A stretch of 48,592 bases of DNA from assembly GCA_033064195.1 (NCBI GenBank), contig JARBJD010000452.1:1-48592 (forward strand). The letters run 5' to 3'. The position numbers were made by a program, and so were the translations under genes. Below, one piece after another: positions 30,633-40,781 of this stretch; the first letter of the stretch is position 1, and every line of letters starts with the position of its first letter. Under the pieces are notes generated by a model. The model ran no database searches. It saw only the letters and a list, made by a program, of their open reading frames with translations, and was not told where the DNA came from. This stretch comes from Blattamonas nauphoetae (Eukaryota; Preaxostyla; Oxymonadida).

Positions 30633-31985
30633 CAGTGACTGCACAACCCGCCATTCGTGCAAAACCCGCCATTCTAGCATATTTGTCCGCCCATAATCCA
30701 AATTTCTCCGGACCCATAATTTCATGAGTCAAACTTTTTTTTCGTGGATGTTCATCTCAACCCCATAAATCACTTGAGGTAGAAATCGAACCTCCAAAAT
30801 AGGATCCCTTGTTCAGGGTGCCTATTTAAGAGCCTTTTTTGGCCCTTTTTTTGGTCCCCAAAAATAGTGGTCCTTAACATTTAAGCTTAGGGCATAAAAC
30901 CTTGGCGGCCACATTTCTCCACGCCCATTCAAGATTTTTCTTTTTCGTTTGATTTATGGTGGTTTGGGATGGTTTTCTATCGAAATGACAAATTTTTGAA
31001 AAATGAAATATCCTGGGGGGAGCTGGGCGAAAAAATGGGGAAAAAAACTGACTTCCCTGTATATTAAGCTTAGGAACTCGAAAACTTGTTTTAATCAAAT
31101 CTCCACAACCAGACATAGTTCGGACATGAAGTTTTCACCAATATGGATGTTTTGTTGGATACTAATTTTTTCTGAAAATTTTGAGAGTTCTCGATGGTTT
31201 CCTATTTTGGAGCTTGTAGCTATTTTCATGAATTGCCACAGAACATTTTGACTTTTTCGTTCAATATCAGTCACCCAGGACCCAAATCGGTCAGAAATAT
31301 TTGGGACAGTGTCCTCATCAACTTACAGTGATTTTTCCGAAAAATCTGTGTTTATTGCCAAGAAAACTGTGTTTGGGGTATCCACCGACCCACAATTTGT
31401 CCCACCTCCAAAATAGGAAACCATCGAGAACTCTCAGAATTTTCAGAAAAAATTAGTATCCAACAAAACATCCATATTGGTGAAAACTTCATGTCCGAAC
31501 TATGTCTGGTTGTGGAGATTTGATTAAAACAAGTTTTCGAGTTCCTAAGCTTAATATACAGGGAAGTCAGTTTTTTTCCCCATTTTTTCGCCCAGCTCCC
31601 CCCAGGATATTTCATTTTTCAAAAATTTGTCATTTCGATAGAAAACCATCCCAAACCACCATAAATCAAACGAAAAAGAAAAATCTTGAATGGGCGTGGA
31701 GAAATGTGGCCGCCAAGGTTTTATGCCCTAAGCTTAAATGTTAAGGACCACTATTTTTGGGGACCAAAAAAAGGGCCAAAAAAGGCTCTTAAATAGGCAC
31801 CCTGAACAAGGGATCCTATTTTGGAGGTTCGATTTCTACCTCAAGTGATTTATGGGGTTGAGATGAACATCCACGAAAAAAAAGTTTGACTCATGAAATT
31901 ATGGGTCCGGAGAAATTTGGATTATGGGCGGACAAATATGCTAGAATGGCGGGTTTTGCACGAATGGCGGGTTGTGCAGTCACTG
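30633..31985. mobile_element. foldback (long-TIR) DNA transposon, TA target, Tc1/mariner-like
   Basis: Two arms of about 580 bases (30633-31212 and 31406-31985) are near-perfect reverse complements around a loop of about 190 bases. The termini are CAGTGACTGC and its complement, flanked by TA at 30631-30632 and 31986-31987. CAGT ends with a TA target are typical of the Tc1/mariner group. There is no transposase, so it depends on another element. Small mirrored ORFs in the arms are by-products of the inverted repeat. The near identity of the arms suggests a recent insertion, and it lies inside Polinton coding DNA. Confidence 0.88.
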
Positions 31986-31987
31986 TA

Positions 31988-32571
31988 TCCTCAACCTTCT
32001 CGACCTCATTCTTTTTGAACTTCCTTCGTGCATTCATGAGACAAGAATTGAATGCTGCTTTGTCGCGTGGTTCAGCGAGTAAAATACATTCTTCAAATCC
32101 CTCAAATGTCTGCACTTCTCTTTTTTCCATTTGTTCATTTTTCTTTTGAATTATCAACAGATTCTTCATCCAATGATCCATCAGCTTCTCTTCAATTGAT
32201 TTCAGTTTCCACGTCATTCTGAACACCTGCTTTTTCAGTTCTTCTTTGTTCACTCTTGGATTTTCTTTCATGATTTGCATTCTTGCTTTGCTGTCTTCTT
32301 CATTCATCATTGCATTGTTATTGTTCTCTTCAAGTTTGTGAATAAAATCATCGATCTGATAGTTGGTAATATTCCTTATTTCTCCTTCAAAGTGGAGATC
32401 TGGATTCTTGAGCATTGATAGGAGATATGCACGATGATGTTGGTAGTTTCGAATGTTTGGATTATATGTTCGATCATAGCCATGTTCATCCTTGAATGCA
32501 AAGGTGGTGTTTGGAAATAGTGCTCTTATTTTCGTGATGCTGTCTGTGACAAATTTCAGTGTCGCCGCCAT
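31988..32571 (-). CDS. Polinton coding segment upstream of the foldback element
   Basis: The ORF opens with ATG at 32571 (MAATLKFVTDSI) after the A+T motif. It is rich in charged helical sequence, with long Lys/Glu/Asn stretches (EENNNNAMMNEEDSK; KKNEQMEKREVQ) and no recognised domain. The foldback transposon is inserted at its downstream side, so this is one flank of an interrupted Polinton coding region. Its place next to the polymerase suggests a replication role, without motif support. Confidence 0.5.
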
Positions 32572-32573
32572 TT

Positions 32574-32605
32574 ACTCCAAATTAAAAAATCCAAAAATAA
32601 AAAAA
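32574..32605 (-). promoter_or_regulatory. double A+T start motif before ATG 32571
   Basis: On the minus strand two motif-like blocks, TTTTTTTATTTTTGG and TTTTTTAATTTGG, precede the ATG at 32571. The same double form is seen before 33004, 44923 and 47203. Confidence 0.45.
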
Positions 32606-32614
32606 GTTGAACGT

Positions 32615-33004
32615 TTATTTCTGTTTTCTCTGATGAGGCTTTTTCGGTGCCTTTAACCAGGAATCAAGTCTAATTCTGAAGACTTCACTTCCGCCACTCT
32701 CTCGATAAGTGAATGGAACCAGAACTTTGGTGTACTCACCTACGAGCTCACAGTTGAATTTCTTCAATTCATTCTCCACAAACGATTGAGTGTAGTGTCG
32801 ACGTTTTGCTATGTGTGGTCTGTTTCCTTGATTCCACAACTTTGGTTTTATTCTCCATTCAACTCCCTCATGAACATACGTCACCGGCACATTATTTCTG
32901 ACATACTCAGAGACTAGTGAACAGTTCTCTTCTCTCATTGATTCAATTAATGCTTGTTCTGAACATACTCGACGTCTTTCGTTGTACATTTCAGTTGGAT
33001 TCAT
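32615..33004 (-). CDS. small repeat protein at Polinton arm edge, 129 aa
   Basis: The protein has two similar units of about 50 residues: (A)LIESMREENCSLVSEYVRN..VPVTY followed by an EW....KLW core, and FVENELKKFNCELVGEYTKV..PFTY followed by a V.RIRLDSWL core. The pattern recalls degenerate DUF723/zinc-ribbon-like repeats of large DNA viruses, but the cysteine pairs of that family are not present, so the link is weak. Its start lies inside the inverted repeat. Relatives are at 5368, 44549-44923 and 46610-47203, always by an arm, which hints at a role tied to the element ends. Confidence 0.6.
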   Translation of the reverse strand: MNPTEMYNERRRVCSEQALIESMREENCSLVSEYVRNNVPVTYVHEGVEWRIKPKLWNQGNRPHIAKRRHYTQSFVENELKKFNCELVGEYTKVLVPFTYRESGGSEVFRIRLDSWLKAPKKPHQRKQK

Positions 33005-33269
33005 TTAATACAAATTAAAAAATTCAAAAATAAATTTTCAATCGTTGTTTAATCATTTGTGACTTTCCGAGACTTCGATTCTGTCATCGATGGGTTCGAT
33101 CAGTCTTGTTTGATCAGAGAAAGTAGTTCAATGGGACTCGATCATCCCTTCTCGTTCCTGACGTCTCTTTACCGTTTCGTTTTGGTGTGTTTCACTTTCT
33201 ACTATCTCATTTGTTCTCTTTTCTTTTTTTCTCTTCATTCTCGTTCTCGATCCTTCACTTTTTTCTTCT

Positions 33270-34500
33270 CCTCTCGTCCAGGTACATCACTTGGTTTTAG
33301 CTTCTGAAAATTCGTTTCTGACTTCTCTTCAACAGGTTTGTTCTCTTGTTCAATTCATTCTTTCATAAAACTCTTTTTTGTACCTTCTCTGATCGAACCG
33401 AAAAGTGACCTTCAGATCTGGTCGACCGTCGCGTCGTATCGTTTCGAATGTTGTTTCACGACTGAAAAATAACTTGTTTGCTCTTCTTTTTTGATCATCT
33501 CTTTTTAAATTTCTTTTCTGACCTCTCACCAACTGATCCTCTCGACGTCGATGAACTATCGCGTCTTACTTTTCGAAAGTGACTTTCACCGACCAATTTT
33601 TTCAAGTTTGTTCTCTTTTTTGTTTAATCTTTTCCTAAGACTCATTCTTGTACCGTCATTTTCACATCACTTTTTGTCTTCTCTTTTTCTCTCTCCACTT
33701 CACTCTAGAATTTTCATTGTCACTTCGTTCTCATTATCTCTTCATTGTCTCTCACTTTTTTCCAAAATTAAAGTTTGACATGAGTTCTAAAATTTTTGAT
33801 CAACTTTTTGGTGCTCGAAATTTCTCGATCGATCGTCGATTTTGATTCAGAAGGTACGCCGCTTTGTTTTACTTTCTATTGACCTTGAATTCATGTTCTC
33901 CCTCTTTTGACTTTCTCATTTTTACTCTTCTCTTTTGATAAAACTCATTCTCGGACTCAATTTTGCTCTTTTTCAGTCTTCTTCATTCAGGTACGGTTCA
34001 GTGTTTTAGACTCTAATTAATGTGGATCCGACTGGAGATTAACCGGTTTGTTCACTTTCTTTGCTCATTCTTTCCTAAAAACAAGTAGTGTACCAGATCG
34101 AAACGATCAAAACAGTCACCTTCGAATTGGGTACACGATCGCGGTTTATCGTTCACAGAATGTGGCATTACCGAAGTGAAACCGGTATGATCACGTTTTA
34201 TTATTCGTTCACTTTTTAAAACCCATAGTTAACTCGATGTCAATGATCCTCACCTCTGAGGTACAGTATGGTGTTTTAGACTTCGAAAGAATGTGTCACT
34301 GAAGGATTGAAACTGGTATCCTCTGTTTCCACATTCATTCTTTCTTAAAATCAATTTGTGTACCAGATAAAGTGGACTGAAGAGTGACCATCCAATCGAG
34401 TGAAGCGTTGCTGTTTATGGTCGCAAAGGATGTCTCACAACTGGAACCAAAATGGTATTCTCTTGTTTTTTATTTATCTAATTCTAAAATTCAATTATGA
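33270..34500 (+). repeat. degenerate repeats of about 270 bp within the arm
   Basis: The block GTACC...GTGACC...TATCGTT...AATGT recurs with GTACC starting at 33380, 33650, 34090 and 34360, and GGTAC(G/A)..GTGTTTTAGAC recurs near 33990 and 34260. Spacings of 270 suggest old tandem duplication. Mirrored in the left arm. Confidence 0.55.
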
Positions 34501-35215
34501 ACACAATAGAAACAATCCACAGTGCCCGCTCAATATCAATTCTCCAATTATGTTTTAAGATTCACAAGTATGTTTTTCTAAACTCAGTTCACATGGATTA
34601 GACTACATTGGTTTCGTTCGCGCATAAAAATCATTTTGTAACCTTGATCTCGTCGTTTTTTACTCTCCTCGTTTCTTTCGTCCCTCACTTCACTTTATTG
34701 TTTGATTCTCACTTCATTCACTTTTGTTTGCTCTTTTTATGCGAATTTTCGATGAACGCGTTCATAAAACACATTAGTGTACCTCAATTCTCACTTCATC
34801 CACTTCACCATTCACTATTGTACTTGCTCACTTCATTGTACCTTGTTTCAATCTCTTTTTGTCAAATTAAGCAAAAAAGTCAAAAACAATGAAGACATAA
34901 TGATGTGCGCGTGAGGTGTGAACGACGGAAAAAAGGGTTGTGAAATGAGGTAAATGAGAGTGTCTTATGAACGGATAAGTGGTGAAATGGAACAAAGAAG
35001 ATGAGTGATACAATGTGCTGAAATGAGTTTTTGTTAAAACAAACATACGGACAAGATATGGGGAAAAAGACGTAAAATCAACTTTATAGAAAAAGTACCG
35101 AACAAAAGTGTTAAAAAATTCAGCCACTCCCTCCTCGGAAGGTGAGAAAGGGAGGATGATATGTGAAAACACATACAAAAATGACGGTGACTGAAAGTGA
35201 GGTGAAAATGTGGTG

Positions 35216-35224
35216 AATCAAAGG
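35216..35224. repeat. 9-bp target duplication of small MULE, left copy
   Basis: AATCAAAGG; repeated at 37226-37234. The left Polinton arm near 1200 gives the empty site. Confidence 0.9.
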
Positions 35225-37225
35225 GGTTAAGTATAGGCGCAGATCCGATTTTCGCTACGCGCAGATCTATTTTTTTGGATACGCGCAGATCCAAATGGAT
35301 ACACGCAGATCTAAAATATTTCTTGCTTTTTTTGTGTTTACTCTTGCCATTTCATGACATTTCACTCTGAATGCTCACAATTCGCTTTGACTCTCGAAAA
35401 CTCTTCGCAAATCAAAATTTGTCACATCTTCACATGACTGTGTTGATCTTACCATCACCCGTATTCTTTCAATAATCTCGACTTCTTATCCTTCCTCGAT
35501 ATTAGTTGGGTTGATCTGTAATTGACACAGAATGACCATCTTTTTCCATTTTCTTGCACATGAGTCACCCTTCAGGCTATTCAGTGTCTGATCCCGATTA
35601 CCATCCTTGTCCTCTTATCAACACATCTGCATTTCTTTTCTGTTCGAGCTCAACCATGGAGTGATGATTTCTGATTCTGTACTCGTTTGTGGCATTCATC
35701 AAATGTCAGTTCAGACAGAACACAACACAACTTATGAAAGCCGTGATGTCTGGCATGGATCTGGACAAAGCAGGCTATTTTCCGCAGCTATCAGAGTCGA
35801 AAAGCATTTCCTGCTCAGTGGTACCAGAAAGAGTAGAGGAAATGATCCAAAAAACGATAATCAGGGACACTCACAAGAAACTGGCGAACATCAAAGAGAA
35901 TGACACTGGCATGGCGATCTCTCCTCTCACACCCATCCACGCATGGGACTCAACGGAAGAAGGCACTGTTCAGTATCCTGCCCACCCACGAAGACAAAAG
36001 AACCATCGCAAAAAACAGAAGAATGCGGATCCGGACCACGGAGCTCAAAATCGCGGGAAATCTACCCAAAATGAAGGAAAAGAGCTTCTTTCTCCAGATT
36101 CACGGGAGGTTGACAGATCAATGATCTCTCCATCAATCTCTCCCGCTGCTCATCAGGACGATGTCGAACGGAAGAAACAGAAGCATCCTCTCCGCCTCCA
36201 ACAAGCCCAAGCTCAAACACTGAAACTCGATGAGGTTCGCCAGTATGTCATTTTGTTGAATGAACTCTTGTCAAAGGCCTATTCAAGGCACGCCAACTGC
36301 ACTCCCCGTTCTCCCTCCGCTCGCCATCCCATTCTCCGAAACTCCACCCACAACAGCAAAATCAGAAGCCCACGGCGAGCATCATGCTCTTCCTGAAATC
36401 CAAGAAAATGCGAAGACGTTGGAGCGGAGGGAAGAAGAGACGGGTCAGACATCGAGAAGAGAGGTCGCGCACACCAGCAGAACACACACCACACGAACAA
36501 GAACAGACAGACACGCAGATGACGGGATTCACGAATCAGAATCTTCGGAAGGACACCCGCAGAAGGAGGAGATCTCGCCTTAAAATCAGACAGCCTCGCA
36601 CCGCACTCCGATCACCCCACTTTCCATCAACGCCTTCCAAATCCCTTCTGCCGTCTCCTTCTCACCCGCTCGCCTCTCCTCGCTACAGCCTGCTCAGTCC
36701 AACACGTGTCTCACGCATCCACGACGACGACATCACGGTCACCCTCCACTCACTCCTCTCCAAATCTCCCAAACAACCATTCAGCCAAACCCTCTCCACT
36801 TTTCGATCTTCATAATACAATAGAAAGCACCATATTATCAACTCTGTCATCATCACTTTCGAAGGCAAAAATCCTCCGCAATCCTTGGTCTTTGTCCCAG
36901 TAGTCGGGTCAATGAACATAATCATGGAACAAAGCCAGAATTCTGAATATCACTTCCAAAATCTCAACTTTAAATCGCAAAATGCGACTGTCTCGTTTTT
37001 TGGAACCACCCTGCTCGATTCATAAGTTTTTTCAATCCAATTGTTATTCTGAAAGGAAATTAAGAAACAATCGATCAATGGTGAGGTTTTTTGAGACAAA
37101 AACGAGATAGATATTCGAAAAGAACAAGCATTGTTTTGGATCTGCGCGTATCCATTTGGATCTGCGTGTATCCCTTTTTTTAGATCTGCGCGTAGCGAAA
37201 ATCGGATCTGCGCCTATACTTAACC
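35225..37225. mobile_element. non-autonomous MULE with captured sequence, 2.0 kb
   Basis: A perfect 9-bp duplication flanks near-identical termini starting GGTTAAGTATAGGCGCAG. The ends (about 88 bases) are built from short repeats of (A)CGCGCAGATC with spacers. No transposase is present. The interior reads partly as host coding sequence. The end sequence differs from the 10.6-kb MULE, so it is a different family and needs another element to move. Confidence 0.87.
35689..36396 (+). pseudogene. captured host coding sequence in small MULE, 235-codon frame
   Basis: An open plus-strand frame starting MAFIKCQFRQNT, polar and rich in Lys, Arg, Ser, Gln and Pro, probably disordered. Coding-like sequence appears to continue in other frames to about 36900 (Ser/Pro/Thr-rich). 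No domain is recognised. It is probably a transduplicated gene piece, since this element carries nothing else; whether it is expressed is unknown. Confidence 0.45.
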
Positions 37226-37234
37226 AATCAAAGG
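37226..37234. repeat. 9-bp target duplication of small MULE, right copy
   Basis: AATCAAAGG, identical to 35216-35224. Confidence 0.9.
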
Positions 37235-37908
37235 TGTGTGCAAAAAAAGAGGACTAATGAAGTGGGAAAACAGGAAATCTCAAAAAAGCGTCGCTAGGAC
37301 GCGAATGCGAAGAATTTAGAAGATCTAACGTTAAAAACGAAAATTGGCAAAAAAGTGCCCGAAGGATCGTGACGTGAAAAGGTTCATACCTAAAGTCGCC
37401 AGAAGGCGTTCTTATCCAATCTAACACAAAAAGGCGTCATAAGAGGACGATTCCTGAGCGAAAGATGATGGAAGACAGGGTCCATACCGTATCTCGAAAA
37501 TTTCGACTCGTAAAAATCCTCAATGGGTCGGATCAAACTTTTTTTCCAAAAAGTGTTTTTTATCGCGAATCTCACCTTTCGAAATCGATTTTGTAATTTT
37601 AGAAGATGTTTGAGGTGAATTTGAGACATAAAGTAGTGGTTAGTAGCGAAATCTGAAAATCGACTTTTTGGTCACTTTTTTGATCACAGTTCGGTACGTA
37701 ACTCCGCGAATTCTCAACCGATTTTCATCAGGATTGTTTTGATCGATGACTTACTCCGTCCCCGACATTTTAGAATTTTTTTCGATTTCTTTCGAAGTGG
37801 TTCTCAAGTTGGATTCACTTTGTTCGAGTTCAAAAGTGAAAAAACATCGAAAAAAGTGACAACATTTTTGGAAAGTATCAAAAATTTGCTTCAAAATTGA
37901 CGCTTATA

Positions 37909-38170
37909 GTAGTGTCACCAATTAGTCCGGTGTCACTAATTCGGCATTTTCTTTGAAACGATAGAGGATGTGGTGAATATGAACTGTGTGAAATGATAGA
38001 GTTAAAAAAGTCCTCCTTCCCGAGAAAAACCTGCTAAACTGGTTGTGTGTTCAGTTTATGGGTCAGATCAAAAATCATCGGGAAAAAGAAGGAAGATTGG
38101 CTCTTAAAGATTGGATATTATGCACAATGTGAATTCAACCTAACTATCTTCAATAGATTCAACACAATTT
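37909..38170. repeat. pogo-like left terminal inverted repeat
   Basis: Reverse complement of 44232-44492 with few differences; the match fades after CAACACAATT. Confidence 0.85.
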
Positions 38171-38439
38171 TGAGAAATGATATTCAAAAATGGGAACATC
38201 GATCAGGAACCATCAAAATGAATCCAGCGACACAGGGAATGAGCTTGATCTCGGCACATGTCAATCAAGTCAAGTGTCAGATTGACACGATGGATCAAGA
38301 TGAAACGGATTGCCGAAACATGGCTCAGCAGTGGATTTGATCTGGGGAAGGTTTGGGAGGAGAGCAGAGGAGGGAGGTGATGGAGGTCAGTTCGGGAACA
38401 AACTTTAATCTGGCGAGGCGGATAAGGAAGGGAGGGAAG

Positions 38440-40160
38440 AAAGAAGATTCCAGCGATGCGGATGAGGGGAGGAGGGAACAAACCTGATTTGTGCGATGCG
38501 GATGAGGGGAGGAGGGACAACGATCAATTCTGCGATGCGGATGAATGGAGGAGGGAACAAACAAGATTTCTGCGATGCGGATGAGGGGAGGAGGGAACAA
38601 ACCTGATTTCTGCGATGCGGATGAGGGGAGGAGGGACAACGATCAATTCTGCGATGCGGATGAGGGAAGGAGGGAACAAACAAGTCTTCTGCGATGCGGA
38701 TGAGGGGAGGAGGGAGCAAACCTGATTTCTGCGATGCGGATGAGGGGAGGAGGGAACAAACCTGATTTCTGCGATGCGGATGAGGGGAGGAGGGACAACG
38801 ATCAATTCTGCGATGCGGATGAGGGAAGGAGGGAACAAACAAGTCTTCTGCGATGCGGATGAGGGGAGGAGGGAGCAAACCTGATTTCTGCGATGCGGAT
38901 GAGGGGAGGAGGGAACAAACCTGATTTCTGCGATGCGGATGAGGGGAGGAGGGACAACGATCAATTCTGCGATGCGGATGAGGGGAGGAGGGAGCAAACC
39001 TGATTTCTGCGATGCGGATGAGGGGAGGAGGGAACAAACCTGATTTCTGCGAAGTGGATGAGGGGAGGAGGGAACAAACAAGATTTCTGCGATGCGGATG
39101 AGAGGAGGAGGGAGCAAACCTGATTTCTGCGATGCGGATGAGGGAAGGAGGGAACAAACAAGTCTTCTGCGATGCGGATGAGGGGAGGAGGGAACAAACA
39201 AGATTTCTGCGATTCGGATGAGAGGAGGAGGGAACAAACAAGTTTTCTGCGATGCGGATGAGGGGAGGAGGGACAACGATCAATTCTGCGATGCGGTTGA
39301 GGGGAGGAGGGAGCAAACCTGATTTCTGCGATGCGGATGAGGGGAGGAGGGAGCAAACCTGATTTCTGCGATGCGGATGAGGGGAGGAGGGAACAAACCT
39401 GATTTCTGCGATGCGGATGAGGGGAGGAGGGAACAAACCTGATTTCTGCGATGCGGATGAGGGGAGGAGGGAACAAACCTGATTTCTGCGATGCGGATGA
39501 GGGAGGAGGGAACAAACCTGATTTCTGCGATGCGGATGAGGGGAGGAGGGAACAAACAAGTTTTCTGCGATGCGGATGAGGGGAGGAGGGACAACGATCA
39601 ATTCTGCGATGCGGATGAATGGAGGAGGGAACAAACCTGATTTCTGCGATGCGGATGAGGGGAGGAGGGAACAAACCTGATTTCTGCGATGCGGATGAGG
39701 GGAGGAGGGAACAAACCTGATTTCTGCGATGCGGATGAGGGGAGGAGGGACAACGATCAATTCTGCGATGCGGATGAGAGGAGGAGGGAGCAAACCTGAT
39801 TTCTGCGATGCGGATGAGGGGAGGAGGGAACAAACAAGTTTTCTGCGATGCGGATGAGAGGAGGAGGGAGCAAACCTGATTTCTGCGATGCGGATGAGGG
39901 GAGGAGGGAACAAACAAGATTTCTGCGATGCGGATGAGGGGAGGAGGGACAACGATCAATTCTGCGATGCGGATGAGGGGAGGAGGGAGCAAACCTGATT
40001 TCTGCGATGCGGATGAGGGGAGGAGGGAGCAAACAAGTTTTCTGCGATGCGGATGAGGGGAGGAGGGACAACGATCAATTCTGCGATGCGGATGAGGGGA
40101 GGAGGGAGCAAACCTGATTTCTGCGATGCGGATGAGGGGAGGAGGGAGCAAACTTCCATT
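38440..40160. repeat. 40-bp minisatellite
   Basis: About 43 units of a 39/40-base repeat with the core CTGCGATGCGGATGAGGGGA and GGAGGGA. There are several unit types: AACAAACCTGATTT, AGCAAACCTGATTT, AACAAACAAGTTTT and CAACGATCAATT (39 bases). They alternate in higher-order blocks. Strongly purine-rich on the plus strand, so all frames stay open over long stretches by chance. Confidence 0.95.
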
Positions 40161-40169
40161 ATGCGAGGC

Positions 40170-40781
40170 CCCTCCTGGCATAAGCGACAAGAACATTCGA
40201 AAAACTCGCATCAGTGCCCAGCGACAGCCCGAATGTGAACTACTTCTGGGTGAGTGGATTGTAGTCAATTGAACGTATACATGGTGCAGCTTCTGATTCC
40301 AGTGGATTTTATCAACTTTCTTCCTCGTTGTCAGTCCTTAATCCGCTGTGTGATCAATAGTGAGTTTGTCCAAACACCATATCTCACTCGATGACCACTT
40401 TCTTCTCCATTGCCGGTGACACCTCCAACTCGAACAACATGCAGTCGCCGTTCCTCCTGCCCCACAATCTCAAGGTGATCGAGGTTTTGTTCCTTTCTGA
40501 ACCAGATGAGGAGATGATAGTTCATGATATTCGCGAGTCAGGAGACAGGATCTTCATCTGCATCACAGCTGTTGACGACAGTCGCTCGAGACTGAGTCCG
40601 AGTTTGAGAGCGAGAACAACATTGGAGATTAGAACCAGTCTGCTGAACGGGTGTTCGATGTTCTGACCTCATGACTAGTCTGCCAAATGCTCCATTCAAA
40701 TCGGAAGAGACGAAGAAGAGAGCAACATGCGGAGTTTGAGGAGGAAGCATTTGATGAGGAGAAGGGGAGAGATGTACGAAA
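40170..40781. other. pogo-like interior 3' of transposase, no gene recognised
   Basis: Only short frames on both strands (40331-40525 minus, 40391-40666 plus) and no motif. Probably 3' untranslated or captured sequence. Confidence 0.35.

Larger units (their letters stand above)
366..37906. mobile_element. Polinton/Maverick virus-like element with long terminal inverted repeats
   Basis: The element is defined by a protein-primed DNA polymerase B, a retroviral-type integrase, an FtsK/HerA-type packaging ATPase and large capsid-like proteins, all between long inverted arms (366-5507 and about 32862-37906). The left tip begins with AG, as Polintons usually do, and the six bases before it are only a weak match to those after the AG/CT tip at 47455. 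Four other transposons lie inside it: an 8-bp-duplication element, a MULE, a foldback element and a small MULE. A pogo-like element abuts its right arm. Long stretches of the two arms are nearly identical, which suggests a young copy or homogenised ends. It is broken: about four insertions are inside it, two of them in coding DNA. I recognised no protease gene. Confidence 0.88.
32862..37906. repeat. Polinton right terminal inverted repeat
   Basis: Reverse complement of the left arm, with its own 2.0-kb insertion (35225-37225). Most blocks are nearly identical to the left arm, but about 33030-33480 is clearly more diverged from 4870-5340. The match stops at 37906, where the pogo-like element begins, so the outermost 175 bases of the left arm have no partner here. 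Confidence 0.85.

Noticed and set aside
30874-31744. Paired identical 80-87 codon frames
   Set aside because: They are mirror images from the foldback arms, not a duplicated gene.
38405-40268. Minus-strand frames of 250-515 codons rich in Pro, Ser and His
   Set aside because: They are products of the 40-bp minisatellite; frames differ only by unit phase and lack unique sequence.
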